Positions 1 through 4,693 of a stretch of DNA of 6,411 nucleotides are shown piece by piece. Each line of letters begins with the position of its first letter. The first letter of the stretch is position 1. A program made the translations under genes and the position numbers. The notes beneath the pieces were generated by a model. It did no database searches. It was not told where the DNA came from and was given only the letters and a program-made list of their open reading frames with translations. Source of the stretch: Deferribacteres bacterium (GTDB lineage Bacteria > Nitrospirota > Thermodesulfovibrionia > UBA6902); contig JAADFS010000089.1 of NCBI GenBank assembly GCA_013152795.1, positions 1 to 6,411 on the forward strand, given 5' to 3'.

Positions 1-159
1 TTTTTTGTCTTTTACGGTCACGGACAACGGACACGAATCACGGGAACTTGATATATTCCCTGAAGGAATCGCAGATAAAGCTTTTCCGGCAGACTCCTCT
101 GCCCGCAGGCGATGTTTTTATGCTACTGTAAGTATAACCAAGGGGGCCTGTCATTGATT
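1..159 (+). repeat. Left-end copy (A) of the dispersed palindromic repeat, partial
   Basis: Positions 1-131 match the reverse complement of 6281-6411 with 8 mismatches in 131 bases; the first 66 bases are identical. Positions 63-159 match 3822-3917 with four substitutions and one G insertion. The core is a hairpin, GGCAGA (88-93), loop CTCC, TCTGCC (98-103), followed by GTTTTTATGCTACTGTAAG (114-132). The outer part (14-43) is a quasi-tandem run of ACGG/TCACGG/ACAACGG units. No left arm (CCTTAATGTTGCATAAAC type) is present, so the copy is either truncated by the window edge or a partial element. The last shared base, 159, directly precedes the ATG of the HEAT-repeat gene. No convincing sigma70 promoter is visible here. 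Confidence 0.85.
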
Positions 160-771
160 ATGGAATCAATAAATGGATTAATTCAAAGAGTGCAAAAGAC
201 AGAACGCGGATTCAAAGACATACAGAAAGAAGCGGAAAATGTTGCAGGGAATAATTCCGTTAAGGAATGCATAAGCATTTCAGATAGATTATTTTCTTCC
301 GGGGTTCCCCAGGCGAGAATGCTGGCGACTTTTATCTTTGGAATAGTTGCCTCAAGATCAAAAAACGCTTTGAATTTTTTAAAGAAAAACGTAAGCAAGG
401 ATGAAAATTGGCGTGTGCAGGAAATCCTGGCAAAATCCTTTGACAGATATTGTTCGGATATTGGTTATGAAAAAGCCCTGCCGGTAATAGAAGAATGGTT
501 GAAAGACGGAAATCCCAATGTCCGAAGAGCCGTAACTGAAGGATTAAGGATATGGACAGGCAGAGAGTATTTTAAGGATAATCCTGAGATTGCCGTAAGA
601 CTGTTAAGCCGGTTAAAGGATGATGAAAGCGGGTATGTCCGGAAATCCGTTGGAAAAGCCCTGCGGGATATCAGCAAGAAACATAAGGAGTTGATTAAAT
701 CCGAACTTGAAACCTGGAATCTTTCCAATAAAAGAATCGAACAGACTTATAAACTTGCAGGTAAACCTTAA
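160..771 (+). CDS. HEAT-repeat protein of the DNA alkylation repeat (AlkC/AlkD-like) superfamily
   Basis: A 203-residue, all-helical protein that I place in the HEAT-like DNA alkylation repeat group, whose studied members (AlkC, AlkD) are glycosylases removing N3/N7-alkylated bases. Visible repeats run from about residue 50 to 175. W84-R85-V86-Q87-E88 opens one repeat, NPNVRRAVTEGLRIW (118-132) forms the next, and DDESGYVRKSVGKALRDIS (154-172) the last; these two resemble the matching repeats of AlkC-type proteins. I cannot map the catalytic Asp and Trp of AlkD with certainty, so glycosylase activity is unproven; a DNA- or protein-binding scaffold is possible. I prefer ATG 160. TTG 154 has better spacing to AAGGGGG (140-146), and an upstream in-frame ATG at 112 lies wholly inside the repeat. 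The gene stands alone; a repeat begins one base after its TAA. Confidence 0.75.
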   Translation: MESINGLIQRVQKTERGFKDIQKEAENVAGNNSVKECISISDRLFSSGVPQARMLATFIFGIVASRSKNALNFLKKNVSKDENWRVQEILAKSFDRYCSDIGYEKALPVIEEWLKDGNPNVRRAVTEGLRIWTGREYFKDNPEIAVRLLSRLKDDESGYVRKSVGKALRDISKKHKELIKSELETWNLSNKRIEQTYKLAGKP

Positions 772-896
772 CCTTAATGTTGCATAAACGCACATGAGGC
801 CTACCTGAAACCTTTATAAAGCGATAGGATACCGGGAACAAGTCTTTATTGCCAGGCTCTCGTGCCCGCTGGCGGTATTTTTATGCCACTGTAAGG
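772..896 (+). repeat. 125-bp repeat copy (B) with imperfect terminal inverted repeats
   Basis: The left arm is CCTTAATGTTGCATAAACG (772-790). The reverse complement of the right end (878-896) begins CCTTACAGTGGCATAAA; the two agree at 14 of 17 positions. The interior is diverged from the other copies but keeps a GC-rich hairpin: GCCAG (851-855) pairs with CTGGC (869-873). It is followed by GGTATTTTTATGCCACTGTAAGG. Size, palindromic ends and intergenic position resemble ERIC- or Correia-type miniature elements, though the sequence is not one of those that I recognise. No clear target-site duplication is visible. It lies between the HEAT gene and the first toxin-antitoxin module. Confidence 0.7.
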
Positions 897-960
897 ATAT
901 GTAACAGGCATTGGATGCCGTAACGAATTTAGGCTAAAGGTATATCCGGACCGGACATCA

Positions 961-989
961 TTGACGATCGAAGATTGAGTATGTAAAAT
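961..989 (+). promoter_or_regulatory. Sigma70-type promoter of the first toxin-antitoxin operon
   Basis: TTGACG (961-966) and TAAAAT (984-989) are separated by exactly 17 bases, close to the sigma70 consensus. The expected transcription start is near 996, leaving a short leader with a good Shine-Dalgarno before the antitoxin ATG at 1023. The -10 box overlaps the left half of an inverted repeat (983-1007). Confidence 0.7.
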
Positions 990-1007
990 AAGATTATCAT
1001 ATTTTAC
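983..1007. promoter_or_regulatory. Probable operator (8-bp inverted repeat) of the first toxin-antitoxin operon
   Basis: GTAAAATA (983-990) and TATTTTAC (1000-1007) are perfect inverted half-sites with a 9-bp spacer. They cover the -10 box and the predicted transcription start, where a bound antitoxin or antitoxin-toxin complex would block RNA polymerase. Autorepression through such sites is usual for Phd/VapB antitoxins; binding here is inferred. Confidence 0.6.
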
Positions 1008-1022
1008 GTAAAAGGAGCGCTC

Positions 1023-1304
1023 ATGGGAAAAACGGTCAGTGCAACAGAAGCGGTCAGGAAGTTTTCGGAAATCCTGAATTCCATAAAATACAGGGGGAAT
1101 CACTATACTGTTTTGAGGGGTGGCAAACCGGTAGCTTCCATCTCTCCGGTAGAGACACCTTTGAGGGAACGAACCCTTGGTGATATAAAAGCACTGCTGA
1201 AGAAACTCCCGCGACTTGGTGATGAAGCTGAGAAATTCGAGGAGGATTTAAAAGAGATCATAAAACATCAGCCGTTAATGCCTGAGAAAAACAGATGGGA
1301 GTGA
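1023..1304 (+). CDS. Antitoxin, Phd/YefM (VapB-type) family
   Basis: A 93-residue type II antitoxin that should neutralise the PIN toxin encoded directly downstream and repress its own operon. The N-terminal half, residues 1-45 (SATEAVRKFSEILNSI, then a Y-TVLRGGKPVASISPV strand region), is the typical Phd/YefM DNA-binding and dimerisation fold. The charged C-terminal half (about 50-93) is the expected toxin-wrapping tail. The start is fixed by AAAGGAG at 1011-1017, five bases before ATG 1023. The gene overlaps the toxin start by 10 bases, so the two are almost certainly translationally coupled. Promoter and operator lie immediately upstream. Confidence 0.85.
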   Translation: MGKTVSATEAVRKFSEILNSIKYRGNHYTVLRGGKPVASISPVETPLRERTLGDIKALLKKLPRLGDEAEKFEEDLKEIIKHQPLMPEKNRWE

Positions 1305-1696
1305 TATTTGATACAAGCGCTCTTATTGCCATGGAGCGTGCTTCTCTGAATATCGATAAACTCGTCGAGGGCAGGGAGAGCGAACCATTCGGCATAAGCG
1401 TAATTACTGTCTCTGAGCTCCTGCATGGAGTTCACAGGGCTGATTCACAAAAGAGACGACTGAAGAGAGAGGCTTATGTCGAAAAAATCATAGAGACCTT
1501 CCCCATCTATCCCTTTGATCTCGCTACCTCAAGAATATATGCCAGGATATGGGCTAATCTGGCAAAAAGGGGGATAAACATCGGAGCCCACGACCTCATG
1601 ATAGCAGCTACATCTATTTGTCTGGGTTTTTCAGTAATCACCTCTGATATCAGGGATTATAAAAAGATCAGAGGGTTAACAGTGGAAAAGTTCTAA
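1295..1696 (+). CDS. PIN-domain ribonuclease toxin (VapC-like)
   Basis: A 133-residue PIN-domain protein, the usual VapC length. VapC toxins are Mg/Mn-dependent RNases that cut tRNA or rRNA and stop translation. All four acidic active-site positions are present: D6 in IFDTSALIA, E41 in VSELLHGV, D100 in GAHDLMIAA and D118 in ITSDIRDY, so the nuclease looks intact. The antitoxin gene overlaps its start by 10 bases, and the weak ribosome site inside the antitoxin end suggests toxin output depends on antitoxin translation. The target RNA cannot be read from sequence. No strong terminator follows; the leuA promoter begins 38 bases after the stop. Confidence 0.9.
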   Translation: MGVIFDTSALIAMERASLNIDKLVEGRESEPFGISVITVSELLHGVHRADSQKRRLKREAYVEKIIETFPIYPFDLATSRIYARIWANLAKRGINIGAHDLMIAATSICLGFSVITSDIRDYKKIRGLTVEKF

Positions 1697-1733
1697 TAAT
1701 TATAAGCCATTGCTGCGCTTTTTGTAATTTCCC

Positions 1734-1763
1734 TTGACATTAAAATCCAATATGTTTTATTTT
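1734..1763 (+). promoter_or_regulatory. Probable promoter of the leuA leader and leuA
   Basis: TTGACA (1734-1739) is a perfect -35 box. The best -10 is TATTTT (1758-1763, 18-bp spacing) or TTATTT (1757-1762, 17-bp spacing). Either puts transcription start at about 1769-1770, at or next to the AUG of the leader peptide. The -10 is weak, so the exact start is uncertain. Confidence 0.6.
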
Positions 1764-1769
1764 TGAGTT

Positions 1770-1853
1770 ATGTTTAGCAAGAATCTGTTATTGGCAGAGA
1801 GACTTCTTGGCAGCATGGCATACAGGTGCCGTGGCTGGGGAGGATTCTATTAG
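1770..1853 (+). CDS. leuA leader peptide (leucine attenuator)
   Basis: A 27-residue open frame starting ATG TTT AGC and ending TTC TAT TAG. Residues 6-8 are three consecutive leucines (CTG TTA TTG, 1785-1793) and residues 12-13 two more (CTT CTT, 1803-1808), so five of the first thirteen residues are leucine, directly upstream of leuA. The C-terminal part (MAYRCRGWGGFY) overlaps RNA that pairs with the terminator arm, so its codons probably serve RNA folding. The peptide would be a leucyl-tRNA sensor: stalling at the second leucine pair would cover the protector arm at 1814-1820. No good Shine-Dalgarno precedes the ATG (only GAG at 1765-1767), so it may be translated from a leaderless or near-leaderless transcript. 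Confidence 0.82.
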   Translation: MFSKNLLLAERLLGSMAYRCRGWGGFY

Positions 1854-1915
1854 CCGGTAGCAGATAAATCCATAAAAACCCAGAGGCCACGGTATAAACA
1901 CCGTGGCCTTTTTTT
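1814..1915 (+). promoter_or_regulatory. Leucine transcription attenuator: protector, antiterminator and terminator arms
   Basis: Three mutually exclusive RNA pairings can be drawn. Protector: 1814-1820 with 1827-1833 (7 bp, one G-U, 6-nt loop). Antiterminator: 1827-1836 with 1885-1894 (10 bp, two G-U). Terminator: 1884-1893 with 1900-1909 (10 bp perfect). The antiterminator uses both the 3' arm of the protector and the 5' arm of the terminator. A ribosome stalled at leucine codons 12-13 would cover 1814-1820, free 1827-1836 and let the antiterminator form. A ribosome reaching the stop at 1851 would cover 1827-1836 and let the terminator form. This is the standard logic of amino-acid attenuators. 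Confidence 0.85.
1884..1915 (+). terminator. Rho-independent terminator of the leuA attenuator
   Basis: AGGCCACGGT (1884-1893) and ACCGTGGCCT (1900-1909) form a perfect 10-bp stem around a 6-base loop (ATAAAC), followed by an unbroken run of seven T (1909-1915). It lies before leuA, 77 bases upstream of the preferred start, so it must be bypassed for leuA expression. Confidence 0.92.
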
Positions 1916-1979
1916 ATGCAACAATTCCAGCCGCGGGGTGACACGTTATGTGGAAATCCGCGGACTACAGATTTTTTCT

Positions 1980-1986
1980 GGGAGGG
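1980..1986 (+). promoter_or_regulatory. Ribosome binding site choosing the leuA start
   Basis: GGGAGGG lies five bases upstream of ATG 1992. The alternative in-frame GTG at 1938 has no comparable site and would add 18 residues unlike the family N-terminus. Confidence 0.75.
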
Positions 1987-1991
1987 CTGAA

Positions 1992-3692
1992 ATGTTCAGG
2001 ATGCCGGTAGAAAAATACCGTCCGTACCCACCTGTTGACCTGCCTGAACGCAGGTGGCCGTCAAGAACCATTAAGCATGCGCCTGTCTGGTGCAGTGTCG
2101 ATTTGCGCGACGGCAATCAGTCGCTGGTGATTCCCATGAGCATTGAAGAGAAATTGAAAATGTTTCATCTCCTTGTGGATATGGGGTTCAAAGAGATAGA
2201 GGTCGGATTTCCTTCCGCGTCTCAGACGGAATATGATTTTATCAGGAGACTTATAGTGGATAACCTTATACCCGATGACGTAACCATCCAGGTGCTCACC
2301 CAGGCACGGGAACATCTGATAAAAAAGACCGTTGAGTCACTGGCAGGCGTAGAAAGGGCGATAGTCCATCTTTATAATTCCACCTCCACACTTCAGCGGC
2401 GTGTGGTATTCAGAATGGCGAGAAAGGATATCACGGCACTTGCAGTCAGGGGGGCTGAAATTATAAGGAGCGAGGCGGAAAAATTGAGGGATACGGAGAT
2501 CATTTATCAGTATTCTCCTGAAAGCTTTACAGGTACAGAGCTTGATTTTGCCCTAGAGATATGTGAGGCTGTAGTGGGTATATGGGAGCCGGCATCAGAG
2601 AAAAGGATAATCCTGAATCTACCTGCAACAGTGGAGATGGCGACTCCGAATGTCTATGCCGATATGATCGAATGGTTCTCAGCGCACATAAAACAGCGGG
2701 ACAGGGTTGTCATCAGTGTGCATGCCCATAATGACAGGGGAACTGCCGTTGCCGCCACCGAGCTTGCCCTGATGGCAGGGGCTGAACGCGTGGAAGGTAC
2801 CCTCTTCGGCAATGGGGAGCGCACCGGGAACGTGGATTTGATCACCCTGGCGCTTAACATGTTCAGTCAGGGAGTGGACCCCGGACTGAAACTGAATGAT
2901 ATAAACAGAATCATCGATGTTTATGAGAAATGTACAAAGATTCCCGTTCACATACGCCATCCCTATGCGGGCGAGCTGGTTTATACTGCCTTTTCAGGGT
3001 CTCATCAGGATGCGATCAGCAAGGGGATGAAGGCTTACGAGCAGCAGAAGTCCGGATACTGGGAGGTGCCTTACCTGCCGATTGATCCGTCGGATGTGGG
3101 AAGGTCCTATGAGTCCGTTATACGCATAAACAGCCAGTCCGGTAAAGGCGGTGTGGCCTATGTTATGGAAAAAGACTACGGCTTCAGGCTCCCAAAGGGG
3201 ATGCAGCCGGAATTCGGCGGTATTATTCAGTCCATCTCCGACAGGACGGGAGAGGAAGTAATGCCGGAGATGATACTGGAGGCGTTTGAGAGGGAGTATC
3301 TTCAGATCAAAACTCCTTTTGAACTGAAGAGCCGGCATATACAGGAAGGCCCTGAAGGTGAATCCGGCAGTACCCCCTTCCGTACCTGTATAAAAGCCGT
3401 CATCAGTATAAATGGTACTGAAAAAGAGATATCCGGCACAGGCAATGGTCCGATTGATGCATTTTGCAATGCCCTGAAAAACGAGGTGGGTATCAATTTC
3501 AGGCTGTTGTCTTATCATGAGCATGCGCTTGACACAGGGTCTGATTCCAGGGCCGTCGCCTATATCCAGATAGAGGACATGGACGGCTGGATTTACTGGG
3601 GAGCGGGTATTGATACTAATATCGGCATAGCCTCTATCAATGCCCTTTTAAGCGCCCTTAACAGATCATTTATCGACTTTAATGTTGCATAA
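1992..3692 (+). CDS. leuA: 2-isopropylmalate synthase (large, M. tuberculosis/yeast-type LeuA)
   Basis: Condenses acetyl-CoA with 2-ketoisovalerate, the first committed step of leucine synthesis, in the cytoplasm. From ATG 1992 the protein has 566 residues. The TIM-barrel catalytic domain carries LRDGNQSL (R39, D40), SPESF (E177), VHAHNDRG (H244, H246) and GNGERTGN (N280). Each sits exactly 41 residues below M. tuberculosis LeuA R80, D81, E218, H285, H287 and N321, so the metal site and base are intact. H338 in GSHQD corresponds to His379, and Y373 in RSYES probably to Tyr410. The C-terminal regulatory domain (about 440-566) contains GTGNGPIDAF (482-491), expected for leucine feedback inhibition. 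Expression is controlled by the attenuator upstream. The last codons and TAA lie inside a repeat arm. No leuBCD genes are in the window. Confidence 0.95.
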   Translation: MFRMPVEKYRPYPPVDLPERRWPSRTIKHAPVWCSVDLRDGNQSLVIPMSIEEKLKMFHLLVDMGFKEIEVGFPSASQTEYDFIRRLIVDNLIPDDVTIQVLTQAREHLIKKTVESLAGVERAIVHLYNSTSTLQRRVVFRMARKDITALAVRGAEIIRSEAEKLRDTEIIYQYSPESFTGTELDFALEICEAVVGIWEPASEKRIILNLPATVEMATPNVYADMIEWFSAHIKQRDRVVISVHAHNDRGTAVAATELALMAGAERVEGTLFGNGERTGNVDLITLALNMFSQGVDPGLKLNDINRIIDVYEKCTKIPVHIRHPYAGELVYTAFSGSHQDAISKGMKAYEQQKSGYWEVPYLPIDPSDVGRSYESVIRINSQSGKGGVAYVMEKDYGFRLPKGMQPEFGGIIQSISDRTGEEVMPEMILEAFEREYLQIKTPFELKSRHIQEGPEGESGSTPFRTCIKAVISINGTEKEISGTGNGPIDAFCNALKNEVGINFRLLSYHEHALDTGSDSRAVAYIQIEDMDGWIYWGAGIDTNIGIASINALLSALNRSFIDFNVA

Positions 3693-3735
3693 ACACGGCA
3701 AGAGGGAGGCTGCCGGGGAACAGAGTTCAAAGTTC

Positions 3736-3767
3736 TCAGGGTGCAGGGTGCAGTTGTCAGGGTGCAG
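3736..3767 (+). repeat. Short tandem TCAGGGTGCAG units
   Basis: TCAGGGTGCAG occurs at 3736-3746 and 3757-3767, with an overlapping GGGTGCAG at 3746-3753. It is non-coding filler inside repeat copy C. Confidence 0.7.
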
Positions 3768-3783
3768 AATGAAGTCCTGTTCC

Positions 3784-3806
3784 CCCTCCCCCTTGACGGG
3801 GGAGGG
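3784..3806. repeat. GC-rich perfect inverted repeat
   Basis: CCCTCCCCC (3784-3792) and GGGGGAGGG (3798-3806) form a 9-bp perfect stem with a 5-base loop, followed by further G-runs to 3818. It could act as a strong hairpin or, on the G-rich strand, a quadruplex, but has no T-tract and is not called a terminator. It looks like a separate short repeat lodged within copy C. Confidence 0.7.
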
Positions 3807-3930
3807 CCGGGGTGGGGGTGAAAGGAATCGCAGATAAAACTTTTCCGGCAGGCTCCCCTGCCTGCAGGCGATGTTTTTATGCTACTGTAAGTATAACCAA
3901 GGGGCCTGTCATTGATTTTTTAACGAATAA

Positions 3931-4149
3931 TCATCTCTCTCGAATTTCTCGAACTATGTCAACAATTTCTTTTGCTGAAAGATTAGCGTTAATACCGGCC
4001 ACATCAAGAGGTGAGCGTTTTGAAGACACTGGTTTTACTACAAATATAGAACCATCTTTTCTTTTAATCAGAACCTCCCCCTGAGTGCGTGCCTTTTCAA
4101 GGACGGATGATAATTTTTGACGTGCTTCTGAAAAAGTATATGTTGTCAT
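3931..4149 (-). CDS. Antitoxin, Phd/YefM family, of the second toxin-antitoxin pair
   Basis: A 72-residue protein beginning MTTYTFSEARQKLSSVLEKA, a clear Phd/YefM N-terminus (conserved S/A-E-A-R-x-x-L-x-x-V/L pattern), followed by GEVLIKRKDGSIFVVKPV strands and a short helical tail (55-72) for toxin binding. It should neutralise the PIN toxin encoded just upstream. The start follows the toxin stop by three bases, and a GAGAGG ribosome site lies within the toxin end, so it is a downstream, probably coupled, gene. Order is toxin then antitoxin, opposite to the first module in this window. No separate promoter is evident, although one inside the toxin gene cannot be excluded. The stop lies 13 bases from repeat copy C. 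Confidence 0.82.
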   Translation of the reverse strand: MTTYTFSEARQKLSSVLEKARTQGEVLIKRKDGSIFVVKPVSSKRSPLDVAGINANLSAKEIVDIVREIRER

Positions 4150-4152
4150 TAG

Positions 4153-4545
4153 TTATACCTCTCTGATTTTTACTCCAGCTTCCCTTGCTGCCTTTAACAA
4201 TCCTTCATCAAGAGATATCAAAGCAGCATTATGCTTTAATGCACATCCAATCACATATGCATCATAAGCATAAACATTTAAATTATGTGACAGCTCAAGC
4301 GCTATGCCTAATTCAATATCACTAAAACGTATAGGGATTTGATGGTATGCCTCAAGAGCTGCAATTGCCTGTTTAATGTTAATTATTCTGCGCTTAAACA
4401 TCGCTGAGAAAGCGTTACCGATTTCCCAGTGAAGTGATGATGGAGCAATCAAATCAGCACCCTTGGTCGCCTTAATCAATTGTTTCTTATGCTTTTCGTT
4501 TGTTATTACTGCTATGATGATAGAAGTATCTACTATCAAGTTCAT
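4153..4545 (-). CDS. PIN-domain toxin (VapC-like), second module
   Basis: A 130-residue PIN-domain protein with all four acidic positions: D6 in LIVDTSIII, E41 in SLHWEIGNA, D95 in YAYDAYVIGCA and D113 in ISLDEGLLKAA. It is therefore probably an active RNase toxin. It is clearly a different subfamily from the PIN toxin at 1295-1696: the motifs differ and no extended similarity is visible. I chose ATG 4545 with GGTGAT a few bases upstream; a GTG at 4554 would add three residues. A promoter and a 14-bp palindrome lie just upstream, and the antitoxin gene follows three bases after its stop. The gene is visibly AT-richer than leuA and the PilZ-SGNH pair, consistent with acquisition from elsewhere. 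Confidence 0.88.
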   Translation of the reverse strand: MNLIVDTSIIIAVITNEKHKKQLIKATKGADLIAPSSLHWEIGNAFSAMFKRRIINIKQAIAALEAYHQIPIRFSDIELGIALELSHNLNVYAYDAYVIGCALKHNAALISLDEGLLKAAREAGVKIREV

Positions 4546-4558
4546 ATTTATCACCCAT

Positions 4559-4572
4559 TGTACAATTGTACA
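4559..4572. promoter_or_regulatory. Palindromic operator of the second toxin-antitoxin operon
   Basis: TGTACAATTGTACA is a perfect 14-bp palindrome, 13 bases upstream of the toxin ATG, covering the predicted transcription start. The likely ligand is the Phd-type antitoxin or its complex with the toxin; this is inferred from position. Confidence 0.7.
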
Positions 4573-4575
4573 TTT

Positions 4576-4604
4576 AGCATAACTTATATTGTTTGAGATT
4601 GCAA
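4576..4604 (-). promoter_or_regulatory. Sigma70-type promoter of the second toxin-antitoxin operon
   Basis: On the minus strand TTGCAA (4604-4599) and TATGCT (4581-4576) are separated by exactly 17 bases. The predicted start falls inside the palindrome at 4559-4572. The -35 box lies within CCTTAATGTTGCA (4612-4600), which is identical to the left arm of the dispersed repeat at 772-784. Confidence 0.65.
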
Positions 4605-4693
4605 CATTAAGGATAATTACTTTCAGTTTACAGGGACAAATATATAACCGCCGGCCAGCAGTGGCCCGTGTTTGGAACTATCAGGCCTGGTAT

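Larger units (their letters stand above)
3677..3917 (+). repeat. Repeat copy (C) with inverted ends, carrying G-rich filler
   Basis: The left arm CTTTAATGTTGCATAAAC (3677-3694) matches 773-789 and contains the leuA stop codon. The right end GTTTTTATGCTACTGTAAG (3873-3891) gives inverted ends agreeing at 12 of 15 core positions. The hairpin is GGCAGG (3847-3852), loop CTCC, CCTGCC (3857-3862). Positions 3822-3917 are near-identical to copy A at 63-159, including the tail beyond the right arm. Compared with the 125-bp copy B, the interior is longer because of the filler at 3736-3821. The copy lies between convergent leuA and the second toxin-antitoxin operon and fills almost the whole 238-base gap. 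Confidence 0.75.

Noticed and set aside
112..159. Upstream extension of the HEAT gene to ATG 112
   Set aside because: These codons lie wholly in the dispersed repeat, which is also present at 3871-3917 without a gene behind it, and they give an uncharacteristic Cys-rich start.
907..919. GGCAT-TGG-ATGCC hairpin before the first toxin-antitoxin module
   Set aside because: Short, not followed by T residues, and not at any promoter element; likely chance.
1938..1991. GTG start for leuA adding 18 residues
   Set aside because: No ribosome site precedes it, while ATG 1992 has GGGAGGG five bases upstream and gives a normal family N-terminus.
3847..3878. Repeat hairpin plus GTTTTT as a leuA rho-independent terminator
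   Set aside because: The T-run starts about 11 bases after the 6-bp stem, too far for a standard terminator; the longer imperfect fold (ATAAAAC with GTTTTTAT) is better explained as part of the repeat.
772..3917. Repeats as integron attC sites with gene cassettes
   Set aside because: No GTTRRRY/RYYYAAC core pairs are present, genes lie on both strands, several units hold their own promoters, and no integrase gene is in the window.
3812..4084. Plus-strand 90-residue open frame
   Set aside because: It runs through repeat copy C and then antisense to the well-supported antitoxin gene; it has no ribosome site or family features.
4653..4666. GGCCA/TGGCC hairpin as terminator after the nitroreductase
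   Set aside because: Only five base pairs and no T-run follows on the minus strand.
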